The translations under genes were made by a program, and so were the position numbers. The notes under the pieces were generated by a model. That model made no database searches. It worked only from the letters and a program-made list of their open reading frames with translations, and was not told the DNA's origin. DNA of 49,022 bases from Desulfuromonas sp. (GTDB lineage: Bacteria > Desulfobacterota > Desulfuromonadia > Desulfuromonadales > SZUA-401), in assembly GCA_002869605.1 (NCBI GenBank), contig PKUI01000055.1, forward strand, positions 1-49,022, given 5' to 3'. The number at the start of each line of letters is the position of its first letter. The stretch's first letter is position 1. Positions 34,696 to 43,406 of this stretch are shown one piece after another.

Positions 34696-35730
34696 CTAGT
34701 TCTCCTTAGCTTTCTGATCCTGTAGTGCGGCAACTTCCTTCTTCAGCCGCTGAATCTCACGCCGCATTTCAGGCAGGCGGGTGTAGACCTTCGCGGATTT
34801 AAGCCACTCCTTGTGCGGGATGGCCGGAGTTCCGGAAATAACTCCATCACCGGCATAGCTGCTCATCACCGCCCCGCGTGCGCCGACAGTGGTATTTGCA
34901 CCAACCTTGAGGTGCCCTGCCACGCCGGCTTGCCCACCAAACGTACAATGTTTACCGATTTTGGTACTCCCGGCAACGCCGACCTGGGATACCAGGATGC
35001 AGTTTTCTTCAATTTCAACGTTATGGGCAATCATCACCAAGTTATCGATCTTGGAGCCCCGACCAATACGGGTTTCGCCAATCGCACCCCGATCGATGCA
35101 GGCATTGGCACCGATCTCGACATCGTCTTCAAGCACCACGGTCCCGACCTGCGGAATCGCAACGTAGCGTTCACCGTCGGGAGCATAGCCAAAACCGTCT
35201 GCACCGATGACGGCACCCGGCTGTAAAATGACCCGCTGGCCGAGAAGACACCCCTCGCGCACTACACTGTGCGCATGCAGCACACAGTCACGGCCGATCT
35301 CGGCGTCGCTATAGACGATCACCCCCGGATAGAGAATCGTCCCGGCACCGATGCGCGCCCCTCGCTCAACGACACAACCGGGGTGCACGGTAACCCCCTC
35401 CCCCAACTGCGCCTCGGGATGTACAAAGGCCCCGTCCAATACGCCTAACGGCTCCGGCCGTTTAACATGTAAATGAGCCTGAACTTTGGCCACCGCGAGA
35501 TACGGGTTAGCACAAGTCAGCACGCTCATCCCTCCCGCTTCGACGCCAGGCGGTGCAATAACTGCGCTGGCGCGACAATCCTTCAGGTAAGCAAGGTACT
35601 TGGCATTACCCAGAAAGGTAATCTCACCGGGGACAGCATGCTCGATCGTCGCCAGCCGCTTGATCTCGAGCGAATCTTCACCGACAACCGCACCACCGAC
35701 CAGATCGGCCAACTCTTTGAGCGTCGCCAT
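34696..35730 (-). CDS. lpxD: UDP-3-O-(3-hydroxyacyl)glucosamine N-acyltransferase
   Basis: This 344-residue enzyme performs the second N-acylation in lipid A synthesis. The N-terminal uridine-binding domain has LKELADLVGGAVVGEDSLEI and EITFLGNAKYLAYLKDC. The central beta-helix of hexapeptides contains VIGADGFGYAPDGERYVAIP, VEIGANACIDRGAIGETRIG and NLVMIAHNVEIEENCILVSQ with the catalytic His. The C-terminus ends in a charged helix (MRREIQRLKKEVAALQ), which is likely to pack in the trimer. It lies 24 bases after skp. The start is ATG 35730. Confidence 0.96.
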   Translation of the reverse strand: MATLKELADLVGGAVVGEDSLEIKRLATIEHAVPGEITFLGNAKYLAYLKDCRASAVIAPPGVEAGGMSVLTCANPYLAVAKVQAHLHVKRPEPLGVLDGAFVHPEAQLGEGVTVHPGCVVERGARIGAGTILYPGVIVYSDAEIGRDCVLHAHSVVREGCLLGQRVILQPGAVIGADGFGYAPDGERYVAIPQVGTVVLEDDVEIGANACIDRGAIGETRIGRGSKIDNLVMIAHNVEIEENCILVSQVGVAGSTKIGKHCTFGGQAGVAGHLKVGANTTVGARGAVMSSYAGDGVISGTPAIPHKEWLKSAKVYTRLPEMRREIQRLKKEVAALQDQKAKEN

Positions 35731-35754
35731 AAACGACTCCCCGTATCCGTTACG

Positions 35755-36258
35755 TTATTTCTTGGCGTTGAGGACCTCGATGACCTGATCGGTCAGATCG
35801 ACGCTCGCATCACCGTACAATACAGAGCTCTCGGTCTTCTCCAGGATCATAGTATAGCCACCCTTTTTACCGAGATCGGCGATGATCCCACCGAGCTCTT
35901 CGAGAATCTGGCGCGTATGGTAAGCGTCCTTCTGCTGCAACTCCTCCTCGACGTCCTTGGCGAAGCGTTGGAAGTCCTTCACCTTGCGCTGGAAGTCACG
36001 TTCCTTCTGGGCACGTGCGTCTTCGGAGAGCAGGATCGCCTGCTTCTCAAGGTCCTCCTTGAGTTTCTTCAGTTCATCCTGGCGTTTGTTGATTTCATCC
36101 TGGTAGCCCTTGAACTTCGCAGAGATTTCATCCTTGGCCTTCTGACCGGCCGTCGACATATTCAAAGCTTTCTGCAGGTCGACAAAGCCAATCTTCTGGG
36201 CCAGGGCGGGCGTAGCTACGAACAGCAGTGCAGCAATCAACAGGATCAGTTTTTTCAT
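35755..36258 (-). CDS. skp: periplasmic OmpH/Skp-family chaperone
   Basis: This 167-residue protein has a cleavable signal peptide (MKKLILLIAALLFVATPALA, then QKIGFVDLQKALN). A long charged, probably coiled-coil region (residues about 45-115, rich in Lys, Glu and Gln) forms the tentacles that hold unfolded outer-membrane proteins. I chose ATG 36258 with GGAGG 7 bases upstream; a TTG two codons earlier is less likely. It sits between bamA and lpxD, the usual position, and hands barrel proteins to BamA. Confidence 0.93.
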   Translation of the reverse strand: MKKLILLIAALLFVATPALAQKIGFVDLQKALNMSTAGQKAKDEISAKFKGYQDEINKRQDELKKLKEDLEKQAILLSEDARAQKERDFQRKVKDFQRFAKDVEEELQQKDAYHTRQILEELGGIIADLGKKGGYTMILEKTESSVLYGDASVDLTDQVIEVLNAKK

Positions 36259-36318
36259 CTTCAAGCCTCCTTAAGGCAGTTTAGTTATGCTGTAAATTCT
36301 TTAAGTCTCGAAAAGGTG

Positions 36319-38604
36319 CTAGTAGAAGCGTCCAATGGTAAACTCGAAACGCATCTTGTCCTCATCGTCACGTTGGTCCAGATTCCAGCCCCACTCCAGG
36401 CGCAATGGCCCCATCGGACTCATCCAACGGATGCCGAAACCGGCACTGCGCCGCGCACTGGAGAACATATCTTCATCCTCCCCCCATGCATTTCCCATAT
36501 CAAAGAACAGAAGCCCTTTGAGCTTTGCCTCTTCGACCAGTGGAAAGGTAAACTCGAGGTTGGTAAAGGCCTGCTTCACGCCACCAATCTTTTCATAATC
36601 GGTGGTGGTTATTGTCTCTCCGCTGATCGGGTCGACAGAGATCGAGTCAGTAGCAATCCGCGGCCCAACGCTGCGACTTTCAAATCCCCTGAGGGTCCTG
36701 ATCCCTCCAAGGTAGAAGCGTTCGTCGATCGGAATCGGCTCGCCGTTGACCTCCTGAACATAGCCGGCCTGTCCATGTACGGAAAACACGGTCCCCCAGA
36801 ACAGCGGCCAGAAATGGCGGTAATCCGTAATGTATTTGGCAAAGTTTTCGGTCCCGCCGATGCCGGCAAATTCGGCCGAAACCATCCCCACGTAGCCCGA
36901 GCTCGGATCGAGCCGAAAATCGGTCTTGTCGTAGGTCCATGAACCGTAGATGGACGACAGCACCGAGTCCCCTTCCTGACTCCGGATGGTCAGCGAGGCG
37001 TCGTCGTCAACATCGTAAATTTCCTTCTGTTCATAGCGGTAAATAAAGTAGGCCTTGCTGTATTCACCGGTCGGGAAGCCGATCTTGACGTCACCACCGA
37101 GCGCCTTCTTGGAATATTCATCGTACTCGCGCTCGGTATTATAGATATCGCCGCCGAGGGTCATGTTCGTGTCGAGGAAGTACGGTTCGGTCAAGCCGAG
37201 GTTGTAGGTGGTGCTGTCCTTGCTGAATGCTCCGGAGACGGACAGGGTCATCCCACGTCCGAGGAAATTCTTCTCCTCCACCGAGAGTTGTCCGATCACA
37301 CCATCCACCGAGGAATACCCCGCACCGGCGCTGAAGGTGCCGGTCGGCCCCTCCTTGACCTTCACGTCGAGATCGATCAGTCCCGGGTCGTCGAGTTTTT
37401 CCTGGGTGACATCAACCTCCTCGAAGAAGCCGAGGTTGTTAACCCGTTGGCGACTCCGCTTGATCTGGCTGATGCTGTAAAGATCTCCTTCGGCGAGCTT
37501 CATTTCACGCCGGATAACCTTGTCGCGGGTCTTGGTGTTGCCATTGATGCGGATGTGGTTCACGTACACCTTGACGCCCTGCTCGACCTCGTAAGCCAGA
37601 TGGACGATCTTTTCTTCCGGATCGATACGCGTCAGGGGCGCCACGTTGACGTAGGCGTAGCCGAGGTCGCCGAAGTGATCGTTCAGCGCGAAAACGCTCT
37701 CGCGCAGCTGTTCACGGCTGAATATATCGCCTTCCTTGAGCTTGGTCATGGTCAGCAGCTCGGACTTGTCCCCTTCGTATTCCCCCTTGAGGTCCACCTC
37801 CCCGGTACGAAACTGCTCCCCCTCGGAGATTTCGATGAAAATATTCAGAGATTCACGGTCATCACTCAGGGTAACCAACGGTTCCTTGACGTCGACCCTG
37901 ACGTAGCCCTGGTTAAAATAGGCATCCTTGATAATTTCGACGTCGGTATCAAGAACCTCCTGCTGAAAAGTCCCGCGATCGGTCAACCAGGAGAGGAACC
38001 AGCGTTCCTTGGTCTGCATGATATCCTTGAGATCATCCTCATCGAGCACCGTGTTCCCTTCGATAAAGATCTCGTCGACCAGAACCTTGGCCCCTTCTTC
38101 AATCTTGAACAACAGGGTCGCCTCGTTGCGATCGTTGTTGTCGAGCTCCGGAACAATCTCCGCCGCGTAGTAACCTTCTTCGACATAGGCCTTGCGGATC
38201 GCCTCGATCCCCTCGCGCGTTTTGCCCGGATCGTAAATGCTCGGGGTCTTGATGGCGAGCAATGGTCTTAACTTGCTATCTTCGAGCTCCTCGTTCCCCT
38301 CGAACTTGATTCTGCGCACCAGCGGTCGCTCCACGACCAGGTAAGTAAGGATCTTCTTCCCTTCTTCCTCGTTGAATTCAGCGCGGACATCGCTGAACTG
38401 ACCGAGGGCGAAGATGGCCCGAATATCTTTTTCAACGGCCTTCTCAGTAACCGTTCCCGGTTGCGCCGTAACAGCTGCCGCGACCGCCGCGCGATCGACC
38501 CGCTGCGTACCACGCAACAAAACCTCATCAACCTGCACGTCACCCGCCATGGCGATCTGCGCCATGAGCAGCAGTAAGGTCGTCCCAATCAATATGAATC
38601 GCAT
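36319..38604 (-). CDS. bamA: outer membrane protein assembly factor BamA
   Basis: This is an Omp85 family protein of about 761 residues. A signal peptide (MRFILIGTTLLLLMAQIAMA) is followed by five POTRA domains, beginning VQVDEVLLRGTQRVDRAAV, with VRRIKFEGNEELEDSKLRPL in POTRA2 and VNHIRINGNTKTRDKVIRRE in POTRA5. From about residue 420 a 16-stranded barrel follows. FYLGGIRTLRGFESRSVGP contains the L6 RGF motif. The chain ends FTIGRFY, with Tyr rather than the usual Phe at the very end. It inserts barrel proteins, including LPS transport components, into the outer membrane. ATG 38604 is preferred because the predicted promoter leaves only about 9 bases before the alternative ATG at 38628. Confidence 0.95.
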   Translation of the reverse strand: MRFILIGTTLLLLMAQIAMAGDVQVDEVLLRGTQRVDRAAVAAAVTAQPGTVTEKAVEKDIRAIFALGQFSDVRAEFNEEEGKKILTYLVVERPLVRRIKFEGNEELEDSKLRPLLAIKTPSIYDPGKTREGIEAIRKAYVEEGYYAAEIVPELDNNDRNEATLLFKIEEGAKVLVDEIFIEGNTVLDEDDLKDIMQTKERWFLSWLTDRGTFQQEVLDTDVEIIKDAYFNQGYVRVDVKEPLVTLSDDRESLNIFIEISEGEQFRTGEVDLKGEYEGDKSELLTMTKLKEGDIFSREQLRESVFALNDHFGDLGYAYVNVAPLTRIDPEEKIVHLAYEVEQGVKVYVNHIRINGNTKTRDKVIRREMKLAEGDLYSISQIKRSRQRVNNLGFFEEVDVTQEKLDDPGLIDLDVKVKEGPTGTFSAGAGYSSVDGVIGQLSVEEKNFLGRGMTLSVSGAFSKDSTTYNLGLTEPYFLDTNMTLGGDIYNTEREYDEYSKKALGGDVKIGFPTGEYSKAYFIYRYEQKEIYDVDDDASLTIRSQEGDSVLSSIYGSWTYDKTDFRLDPSSGYVGMVSAEFAGIGGTENFAKYITDYRHFWPLFWGTVFSVHGQAGYVQEVNGEPIPIDERFYLGGIRTLRGFESRSVGPRIATDSISVDPISGETITTTDYEKIGGVKQAFTNLEFTFPLVEEAKLKGLLFFDMGNAWGEDEDMFSSARRSAGFGIRWMSPMGPLRLEWGWNLDQRDDEDKMRFEFTIGRFY

Positions 38605-38643
38605 AATGCGCAAAACCCGTCCTGTCATGAAAATAAGTTGCGA

Positions 38644-38673
38644 ATTATAGCCTGATCACTTCGCGGCTGTAAA
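38644..38673 (-). promoter_or_regulatory. sigma-70-like promoter in front of bamA
   Basis: On the minus strand TTTACA (38673-38668) and a perfect TATAAT (38649-38644) are separated by 18 bases in the 48-72-base gap between lolD and bamA. The predicted transcript start is near 38637. It would let bamA-skp-lpx be transcribed independently of lolCD and lysS, which suits genes of outer-membrane assembly. No sigma-E type motif was recognised. Confidence 0.6.
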
Positions 38674-38676
38674 CGC

Positions 38677-39342
38677 TCAAGCCTCCAGCCGACCATCACG
38701 CATATGCAGCATACGATCAAGACGGCCAGCGAATTCCTCGTTGTGTGTCACGACCACCATGGTCAAACCATGCTCGACATGCAGCTTGTCGAGCAGATCG
38801 AAAATCCCCCGCGAGGTTCTGCTGTCGAGATTTCCCGTCGGTTCATCAGCCAACAGCAGTCGTGGAGACTGCATCAAGGCGCGGGCAATAGCAACCCGTT
38901 GCTGTTCCCCGCCCGACAACTGGCCCGGGCGATGATCGAAACGATGGTCCAACGAGACTTGTGCAAGCAGCTCGCGAGCGCGCTGTGACGCCTCATCGCG
39001 CCCAGCACCACCAATCAGGGCCGGCATCATCACGTTCTCCAGCGCACTGAACTCGGGCAGCAGCTGATGAAACTGGAACACAAAGCCAACCTTGCGATTG
39101 CGAAAACGGTCCAGCGCCTGCCCCTGCAGGGTATAGATGTCTTCCCCGTCAATCGAGACACGGCCGCTCGAAGGACAATCGAGGCCTCCGAGCAGGTGCA
39201 GGAAGGTTGTCTTGCCTGCTCCCGATGCACCGACGACCGCAACCCGGTCACCCGCCGGGACCGCAAGGTCGATATCCCTGAGGACATCGACAACCTCCGA
39301 GGAGGTGGTGAACTGTTTGCTCAAACCTTCGATTCGGATCAT
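38677..39342 (-). CDS. lolD: lipoprotein-releasing ABC transporter ATPase LolD
   Basis: This 221-residue ABC ATPase has Walker A VAVVGASGAGKTTFLHLLGG, FRNRKVGFVFQFHQLLPEFS (the Q-loop and LolD-typical FQFHxLLPEF), signature GQLSGGEQQRVAIARALM, Walker B RLLLADEPTGNLD and VVVTHNEEFA. With LolC/E it extracts mature lipoproteins from the inner membrane for delivery to LolA. It lies 8 bases after lolC. The FQFHQLLPEF segment distinguishes it from MacB and FtsE ATPases. Confidence 0.94.
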   Translation of the reverse strand: MIRIEGLSKQFTTSSEVVDVLRDIDLAVPAGDRVAVVGASGAGKTTFLHLLGGLDCPSSGRVSIDGEDIYTLQGQALDRFRNRKVGFVFQFHQLLPEFSALENVMMPALIGGAGRDEASQRARELLAQVSLDHRFDHRPGQLSGGEQQRVAIARALMQSPRLLLADEPTGNLDSRTSRGIFDLLDKLHVEHGLTMVVVTHNEEFAGRLDRMLHMRDGRLEA

Positions 39343-39350
39343 GCCGTCCC

Positions 39351-40601
39351 CTACTCGTAGCGCAACGCTTCGGCGGGATCCATCTTGGCCGCACGCCGGG
39401 CTGGATAAACCGTCGCCAGCAGGCAGATACCGAGAGATACCGCCACCACCGCCAGCACATCGCCGCCTTCAACGGTTGAGGGGAAGGTCGCGAGCCCATA
39501 GACTGCCTGATCAAAAATCTTCACCTGCAGCAGGTTCTCGAGCCCCTTGATCAGCGGGTCAGCGTTCCAGGCGAGCAAAAGCCCGATCAAGGTACCGAGA
39601 CCGGTACCGACCACGCCGATAACCAGACCTTCGAGCACGAAAATCTGCGTGATGCTGCGCGAGGTCGCCCCCATGGCGCGCAAGATAGCGATATCCTTGT
39701 GCTTTTCCATCACCACCATGATCAGGGTGGTGGCAATATTGAAGGCTGCGACCAGCACGATGATGGTCAGGACGATAAACAGGCCAAGCTTTTCCAAGCG
39801 CAACGCGGAAAGGAATGAACCGAACAGGTCCTCCCAGGAACGGACCACGGTCGGAAAGGCGAACTTTTCCTGCAGTTGCAGTGCAACCGGCTGCGCCTGA
39901 TCGTAGGAAACCACCTCGATGTCGATGCCGCTGACCCGACCCTGCTCCTCGAAGAAGCTCTGCGCGGTTGCCAGGGAGGTATAGGCGTAGAAGGTATCCA
40001 TCAGGGAGCTGCGCTGATGAATCACGCCGACAACCTGGAACGGCTTCATCTTCGGCACCATACCGAAAGGTGAAAGCGTGAACAGCGGGGGAATGACGTT
40101 GACGCGGTCACCGACGGTGACACCGAGGGTACTGGCCGCATCGAGGGGGATGATGATGCCCGGCAGCTTGCGCTCCCCGTCGAACACCAGCTCTTCAGCG
40201 GTTAACCCCTCAAGGGTCGCTATCTCCTGCGCAAACGCCTTGTGGCCACGCTCGACCCCCTTGACGCTCACCGCGGTGACATTGCGCTTGGAAAGCAGCA
40301 TCGCCTCACGCGAAACGAAGGGAGAAGCCTCCTTCACCGACGGCAGCGCACGTGCCGCCTCGACCATCTTATGGTAGTCCTCGAGACTTTCCCCATAGCG
40401 CTGGACCAACACGTGCGGAACATTGCCGAGGATCTGCTTACGCACCCCGTCGTGAAAGCCGGTCATCACCGCCAGCACCACGATCAACGCGGCAACACCG
40501 AGCGTCACCCCAGCGATGGAGATGAAGGAGATCACCGATATAAAGGTCTGTTTACGTTTGGCCCGCAGATAGCGCAGGCCGACAAACCATTCGTAGCCCA
40601 T
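39351..40601 (-). CDS. lolC: lipoprotein-releasing ABC transporter permease LolC/LolE
   Basis: This 416-residue permease has one N-terminal membrane helix, a periplasmic MacB_PCD-like domain and three C-terminal helices. The N-terminus WFVGLRYLRAKRKQTFISVI and GVTLGVAALIVVLAVMTGF are typical of LolC/LolE. IEVVSYDQAQPVALQLQEKF lies in the periplasmic part. VVMEKHKDIAILRAMGATSR is the coupling helix that contacts LolD, and the tail reads VYPARRAAKMDPAEALRYE. As in many deltaproteobacteria a single LolC/E gene is present, so it may act as a homodimer. The start ATG 40601 is preceded by AGGA. Confidence 0.93.
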   Translation of the reverse strand: MGYEWFVGLRYLRAKRKQTFISVISFISIAGVTLGVAALIVVLAVMTGFHDGVRKQILGNVPHVLVQRYGESLEDYHKMVEAARALPSVKEASPFVSREAMLLSKRNVTAVSVKGVERGHKAFAQEIATLEGLTAEELVFDGERKLPGIIIPLDAASTLGVTVGDRVNVIPPLFTLSPFGMVPKMKPFQVVGVIHQRSSLMDTFYAYTSLATAQSFFEEQGRVSGIDIEVVSYDQAQPVALQLQEKFAFPTVVRSWEDLFGSFLSALRLEKLGLFIVLTIIVLVAAFNIATTLIMVVMEKHKDIAILRAMGATSRSITQIFVLEGLVIGVVGTGLGTLIGLLLAWNADPLIKGLENLLQVKIFDQAVYGLATFPSTVEGGDVLAVVAVSLGICLLATVYPARRAAKMDPAEALRYE

Positions 40602-40675
40602 AGTCGTCCTAAGGGAAAATGTCGTTCAATTTAAAGGTGCCCATCACAGCCCTCTGCAGAAACTCCGGGTTGATC

Positions 40676-40778
40676 AAACGTGACCAGATGCAAGGCGTCC
40701 GTCGCCCGAGCAGCGAGGCGTAGCGCAAGCTACGTCGCAGCGTCGAGGGCAAGGGGAACGCCGCAAATGGTTGCGTTT
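40676..40778. repeat. REP-like imperfect palindromic element between lolC and lysS
   Basis: The element begins aaacgtgaccagatgcaagg and ends with a mirrored aacgccgcaaatggttgcg-ttt, so its two ends are an imperfect inverted repeat of about 25 bases. Its centre is a perfect cgtagc-gcaa-gctacg hairpin with a GNRA-type loop inside the longer gaggcgtagc/gctacgtcgc arms. It ends 2 bases before the lysS stop codon. This layout (short core hairpin plus outer arms, GC-rich, intergenic, directly behind a stop) matches the REP/BIME-like elements scattered through genomes of this bacterial group. Only one copy is in the window. Confidence 0.65.
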
Positions 40779-40780
40779 CA

Positions 40781-42268
40781 TCACCCCTTATTTTCGGGGC
40801 GCAGCTGCGGGAACAGAATCACGTCGCGGATCGAGGCCGAATCGGTGAGCAGCATCACCAAACGGTCGATACCGATCCCCTCGCCGGCTGTCGGCGGCAG
40901 GCCGTACTCCAGCGCCCGGATGTAATCCTCGTCCATGGCGTGGGCCTCCTCATCACCTGCTTCCTTCTCCTCGAGCTGTTTAACAAAACGCTGCTTCTGG
41001 TCATCCGGGTCGTTGAGCTCGGAGAAGGCGTTGGCCAGCTCGCGGCCAACAATGAACAGCTCGAAGCGATCAACGATCTCGGAGTTGTCGTCGTTCATTC
41101 TTGACAGCGGTGAGACCTCGGTCGGGTACTCGGTGATGAAGGTCGGATTCCAGAGCTTCGGCTCGGCGACCTCGTCAAAAACCTCGGTGAGCAGCTTGCC
41201 GTAGCCGATGTTCTTGTCGAGCTCAAGACCGAGCTTCTCGGCATAAGCGAACAGCTTGTCGCGATCCTCGATATCTTCCAGCGAAATGTCGCCATACTTG
41301 GCCACCGCCTCACGCACCGTCAGGCGATCCCAGGGTGCCGTCAGGTCAACTTCTTTGCCGCCATACGGAATCTTCAGCCCGCCGCAGACTTCCTGCGCGA
41401 CATGGCAGATCAACTCCTCGGTGAAGTCCATCAGGTCATGGTAGGTGGCGTAGGCGCGGTAGAACTCCATCATGGTGAACTCGGGGTTATGCTGAATCGA
41501 GATCCCCTCGTTGCGGAAGTTGCGGTTGATCTCAAAGACCCGCTCAAAACCGCCGACCACCAGACGCTTCAGGTAGAGTTCCGGAGCGATGCGCAAAAAC
41601 AGGTCCATCTTCAGGGTGTTGTGGTGGGTAATGAACGGCTTGGCAGTCGCTCCACCGGCGATCGGCTGCATCATCGGGGTCTCAACCTCGAGGTAGCCGT
41701 GCTCCTCCATGTAGCTGCGCAGCAGGCGGATAATACGACTGCGCGCCTGGAAGGTCTCACGTACCTCGGGATTGACGATCATGTCGAGATAGCGCTGGCG
41801 GTAGCGGGTCTCGACGTCTGTCAGCCCGTGCCATTTCTCCGGCAACGGCCGCAGAGACTTGGTCAGTAGGCGCAGGGAGGTGGCGCGCAGGGAGAGTTCA
41901 CCGGTCTTGGTGCGAAATGGCTGTCCACTGAGACCAACAATGTCACCTAGATCGAGGGTGCCGAACAGCGCGAAGGCCTCATCGCCAATCTTGTCCTTAC
42001 CGACGTAAACCTGCAGACGTCCGCTGCGATCCTGGAGCTGGATGAAGGCCGCCTTGCCGAAATCGCGGCGCGCCATAATCCGCCCGGCCACGGTATAGAC
42101 CTGTTCACCACCCTCGAGAGCCTCCTTATCGTCCTCAGCGTGAGCTGCGGCAACATCCCCGAGCACATGGGTGGTCTTAAAATCGTTCGGGAAAGGATTG
42201 AGCCCCTGGGCCCGCAATTCCTGCAGCTTTTCGCGACGCTGCTTTTCCAAGTTACTGAGATCGTCCAT
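40781..42268 (-). CDS. lysS: lysyl-tRNA synthetase, class II
   Basis: This 495-residue enzyme has an N-terminal OB-fold anticodon-binding domain (about 60-150, [20 protein letters not shown]). The class II core follows with motif 1 near [20 protein letters not shown]. Motif 2 is [20 protein letters not shown], and motif 3 is [31 protein letters not shown] and [20 protein letters not shown] are specific for LysRS. The start ATG 42268 follows AAGGA. It is a housekeeping gene just upstream of lolC and separated from it by the REP-like element. Confidence 0.97.
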   Translation of the reverse strand: MDDLSNLEKQRREKLQELRAQGLNPFPNDFKTTHVLGDVAAAHAEDDKEALEGGEQVYTVAGRIMARRDFGKAAFIQLQDRSGRLQVYVGKDKIGDEAFALFGTLDLGDIVGLSGQPFRTKTGELSLRATSLRLLTKSLRPLPEKWHGLTDVETRYRQRYLDMIVNPEVRETFQARSRIIRLLRSYMEEHGYLEVETPMMQPIAGGATAKPFITHHNTLKMDLFLRIAPELYLKRLVVGGFERVFEINRNFRNEGISIQHNPEFTMMEFYRAYATYHDLMDFTEELICHVAQEVCGGLKIPYGGKEVDLTAPWDRLTVREAVAKYGDISLEDIEDRDKLFAYAEKLGLELDKNIGYGKLLTEVFDEVAEPKLWNPTFITEYPTEVSPLSRMNDDNSEIVDRFELFIVGRELANAFSELNDPDDQKQRFVKQLEEKEAGDEEAHAMDEDYIRALEYGLPPTAGEGIGIDRLVMLLTDSASIRDVILFPQLRPENKG

Positions 42269-42303
42269 TTTTTCTTGTCAAATCCTTAGGTTAGTCGCGG
42301 CGC

Positions 42304-42333
42304 ACCATACCGTTCGCACCTTCGAGCGGTCAA
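42304..42333 (-). promoter_or_regulatory. sigma-70-like promoter for lysS
   Basis: On the minus strand TTGACC (42333-42328) and TATGGT (42309-42304) lie 18 bases apart, predicting a transcript start near 42297 and a leader of about 28 bases to the lysS ATG. It lies in the 108-base gap between the lipoprotein gene and lysS, which otherwise holds nothing that I recognise. Confidence 0.6.
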
Positions 42334-42376
42334 GCGCCATTTTCGCAGTCAGAAGTGTAGAAACGCACACCGTCCG

Positions 42377-43366
42377 CTATGGGAGCAGATACCAGATCGC
42401 GTCATAGGCCATCGTTGCCAACGTCGTCGTCCCGTCCGTCACGGTCAGGGTCACAAAATTCTTGCCCGGATTCAGGGTGACATCCTTGCTCCAGACCCCA
42501 CCTTCACAGGGAGACACCAGCGCCTGGTCCTGATTATTGAACAGCAACGACACTGCCGCTCCCGCCTCGCAGGTCCCGCTCAGCGTGATGGCATCATCGA
42601 GGCGATTGGCCGGATCCTCGGGGTTCGTTCCCGACTCGACCACCTCAAACGGTTGCGGATCGATACCGGCAACCGGATAGACGACGCCTGTTCCGGTGAT
42701 GTTATAGGTCAGGGAGCTTGAATGCGTACCGTTGTCGTAGCTCACCTCGACCAGGTAGAGATCATCCTCCTCCGCCGATAGAACCGCCGGAAGATCAAAG
42801 GTGGCGATCCAGCGCCTGGCGTAAACAGGGTCATTGGCAACGACTACGGGAAGCGATATCTCATCGGCAACCTGGGTCACCGTCACCGTCGGCAGGCCAC
42901 CATCGGCCACGGTTCCCATGATCTGGTAATCACTAAAATCCGACACGGTCATCACCGGGCTAAAAACCTGGTCGATAGCCAGGAAGTCATAGTAGATGGT
43001 CAGGAACAGGGTCTGCTGGTTGCCCTTGGCGTCACTGGCCGTCACCGCAACGGCATTGCCTCCAGGCTGCAGGCCGCTGATCTCGAAACTCCAGGTATCT
43101 CCGGTGGCACTTGTTCCCGCAAGGAGCGGAGTACTCGCTGTCAGATCATCGGCCACTGCGATCTCGATCGTAGCACCGACATCGGTATCAACCTTGAGCG
43201 TCGCGGTATCACTGGTAAAAAAGAAGACACTACCGGCGCTGACATTGATCTGCGGGGCAACAATATCCCCCTGTTCGTCTCCGCACCCCGACAAAATCGA
43301 CAGCGCAACCAACATCACCAGCAAACAGGTCAGCCTGAGGTGAAAAAAAACTCGTCTTGAATCCAT
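42377..43366 (-). CDS. putative lipoprotein with Ig-like/Big repeat architecture, function unknown
   Basis: This is a 329-residue protein from ATG 43366, with GGAGA 8 bases upstream. The longer frame to 43621 runs back into prfB and was rejected. The N-terminus has a basic Arg/His stretch, a hydrophobic segment (LLVMLVALSILSGC) and a lipobox LSGC, so it should be lipidated at Cys and exported. The mature part is acidic and beta-rich, with recurring segments such as VAVTASDAKGNQQTLFLTIY and FVTLTVTDGTTTLATMAY, which look like tandem immunoglobulin-like folds of extracellular proteins. I do not recognise a specific family. It lies 41 bases after prfB, an unusual neighbour, and is probably a surface or periplasmic binding or structural protein. 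Confidence 0.8.
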   Translation of the reverse strand: MDSRRVFFHLRLTCLLVMLVALSILSGCGDEQGDIVAPQINVSAGSVFFFTSDTATLKVDTDVGATIEIAVADDLTASTPLLAGTSATGDTWSFEISGLQPGGNAVAVTASDAKGNQQTLFLTIYYDFLAIDQVFSPVMTVSDFSDYQIMGTVADGGLPTVTVTQVADEISLPVVVANDPVYARRWIATFDLPAVLSAEEDDLYLVEVSYDNGTHSSSLTYNITGTGVVYPVAGIDPQPFEVVESGTNPEDPANRLDDAITLSGTCEAGAAVSLLFNNQDQALVSPCEGGVWSKDVTLNPGKNFVTLTVTDGTTTLATMAYDAIWYLLP

Positions 43367-43406
43367 ACTAAATATCTCCAGCGTCGATTGAACGTGTAAA
43401 CAGATC

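Noticed and set aside
35473..36942. 489-residue + strand open frame across lpxD, skp and bamA
   Set aside because: It is antisense to three well-supported genes and crosses their gaps. It has low-complexity composition and no recognisable domain.
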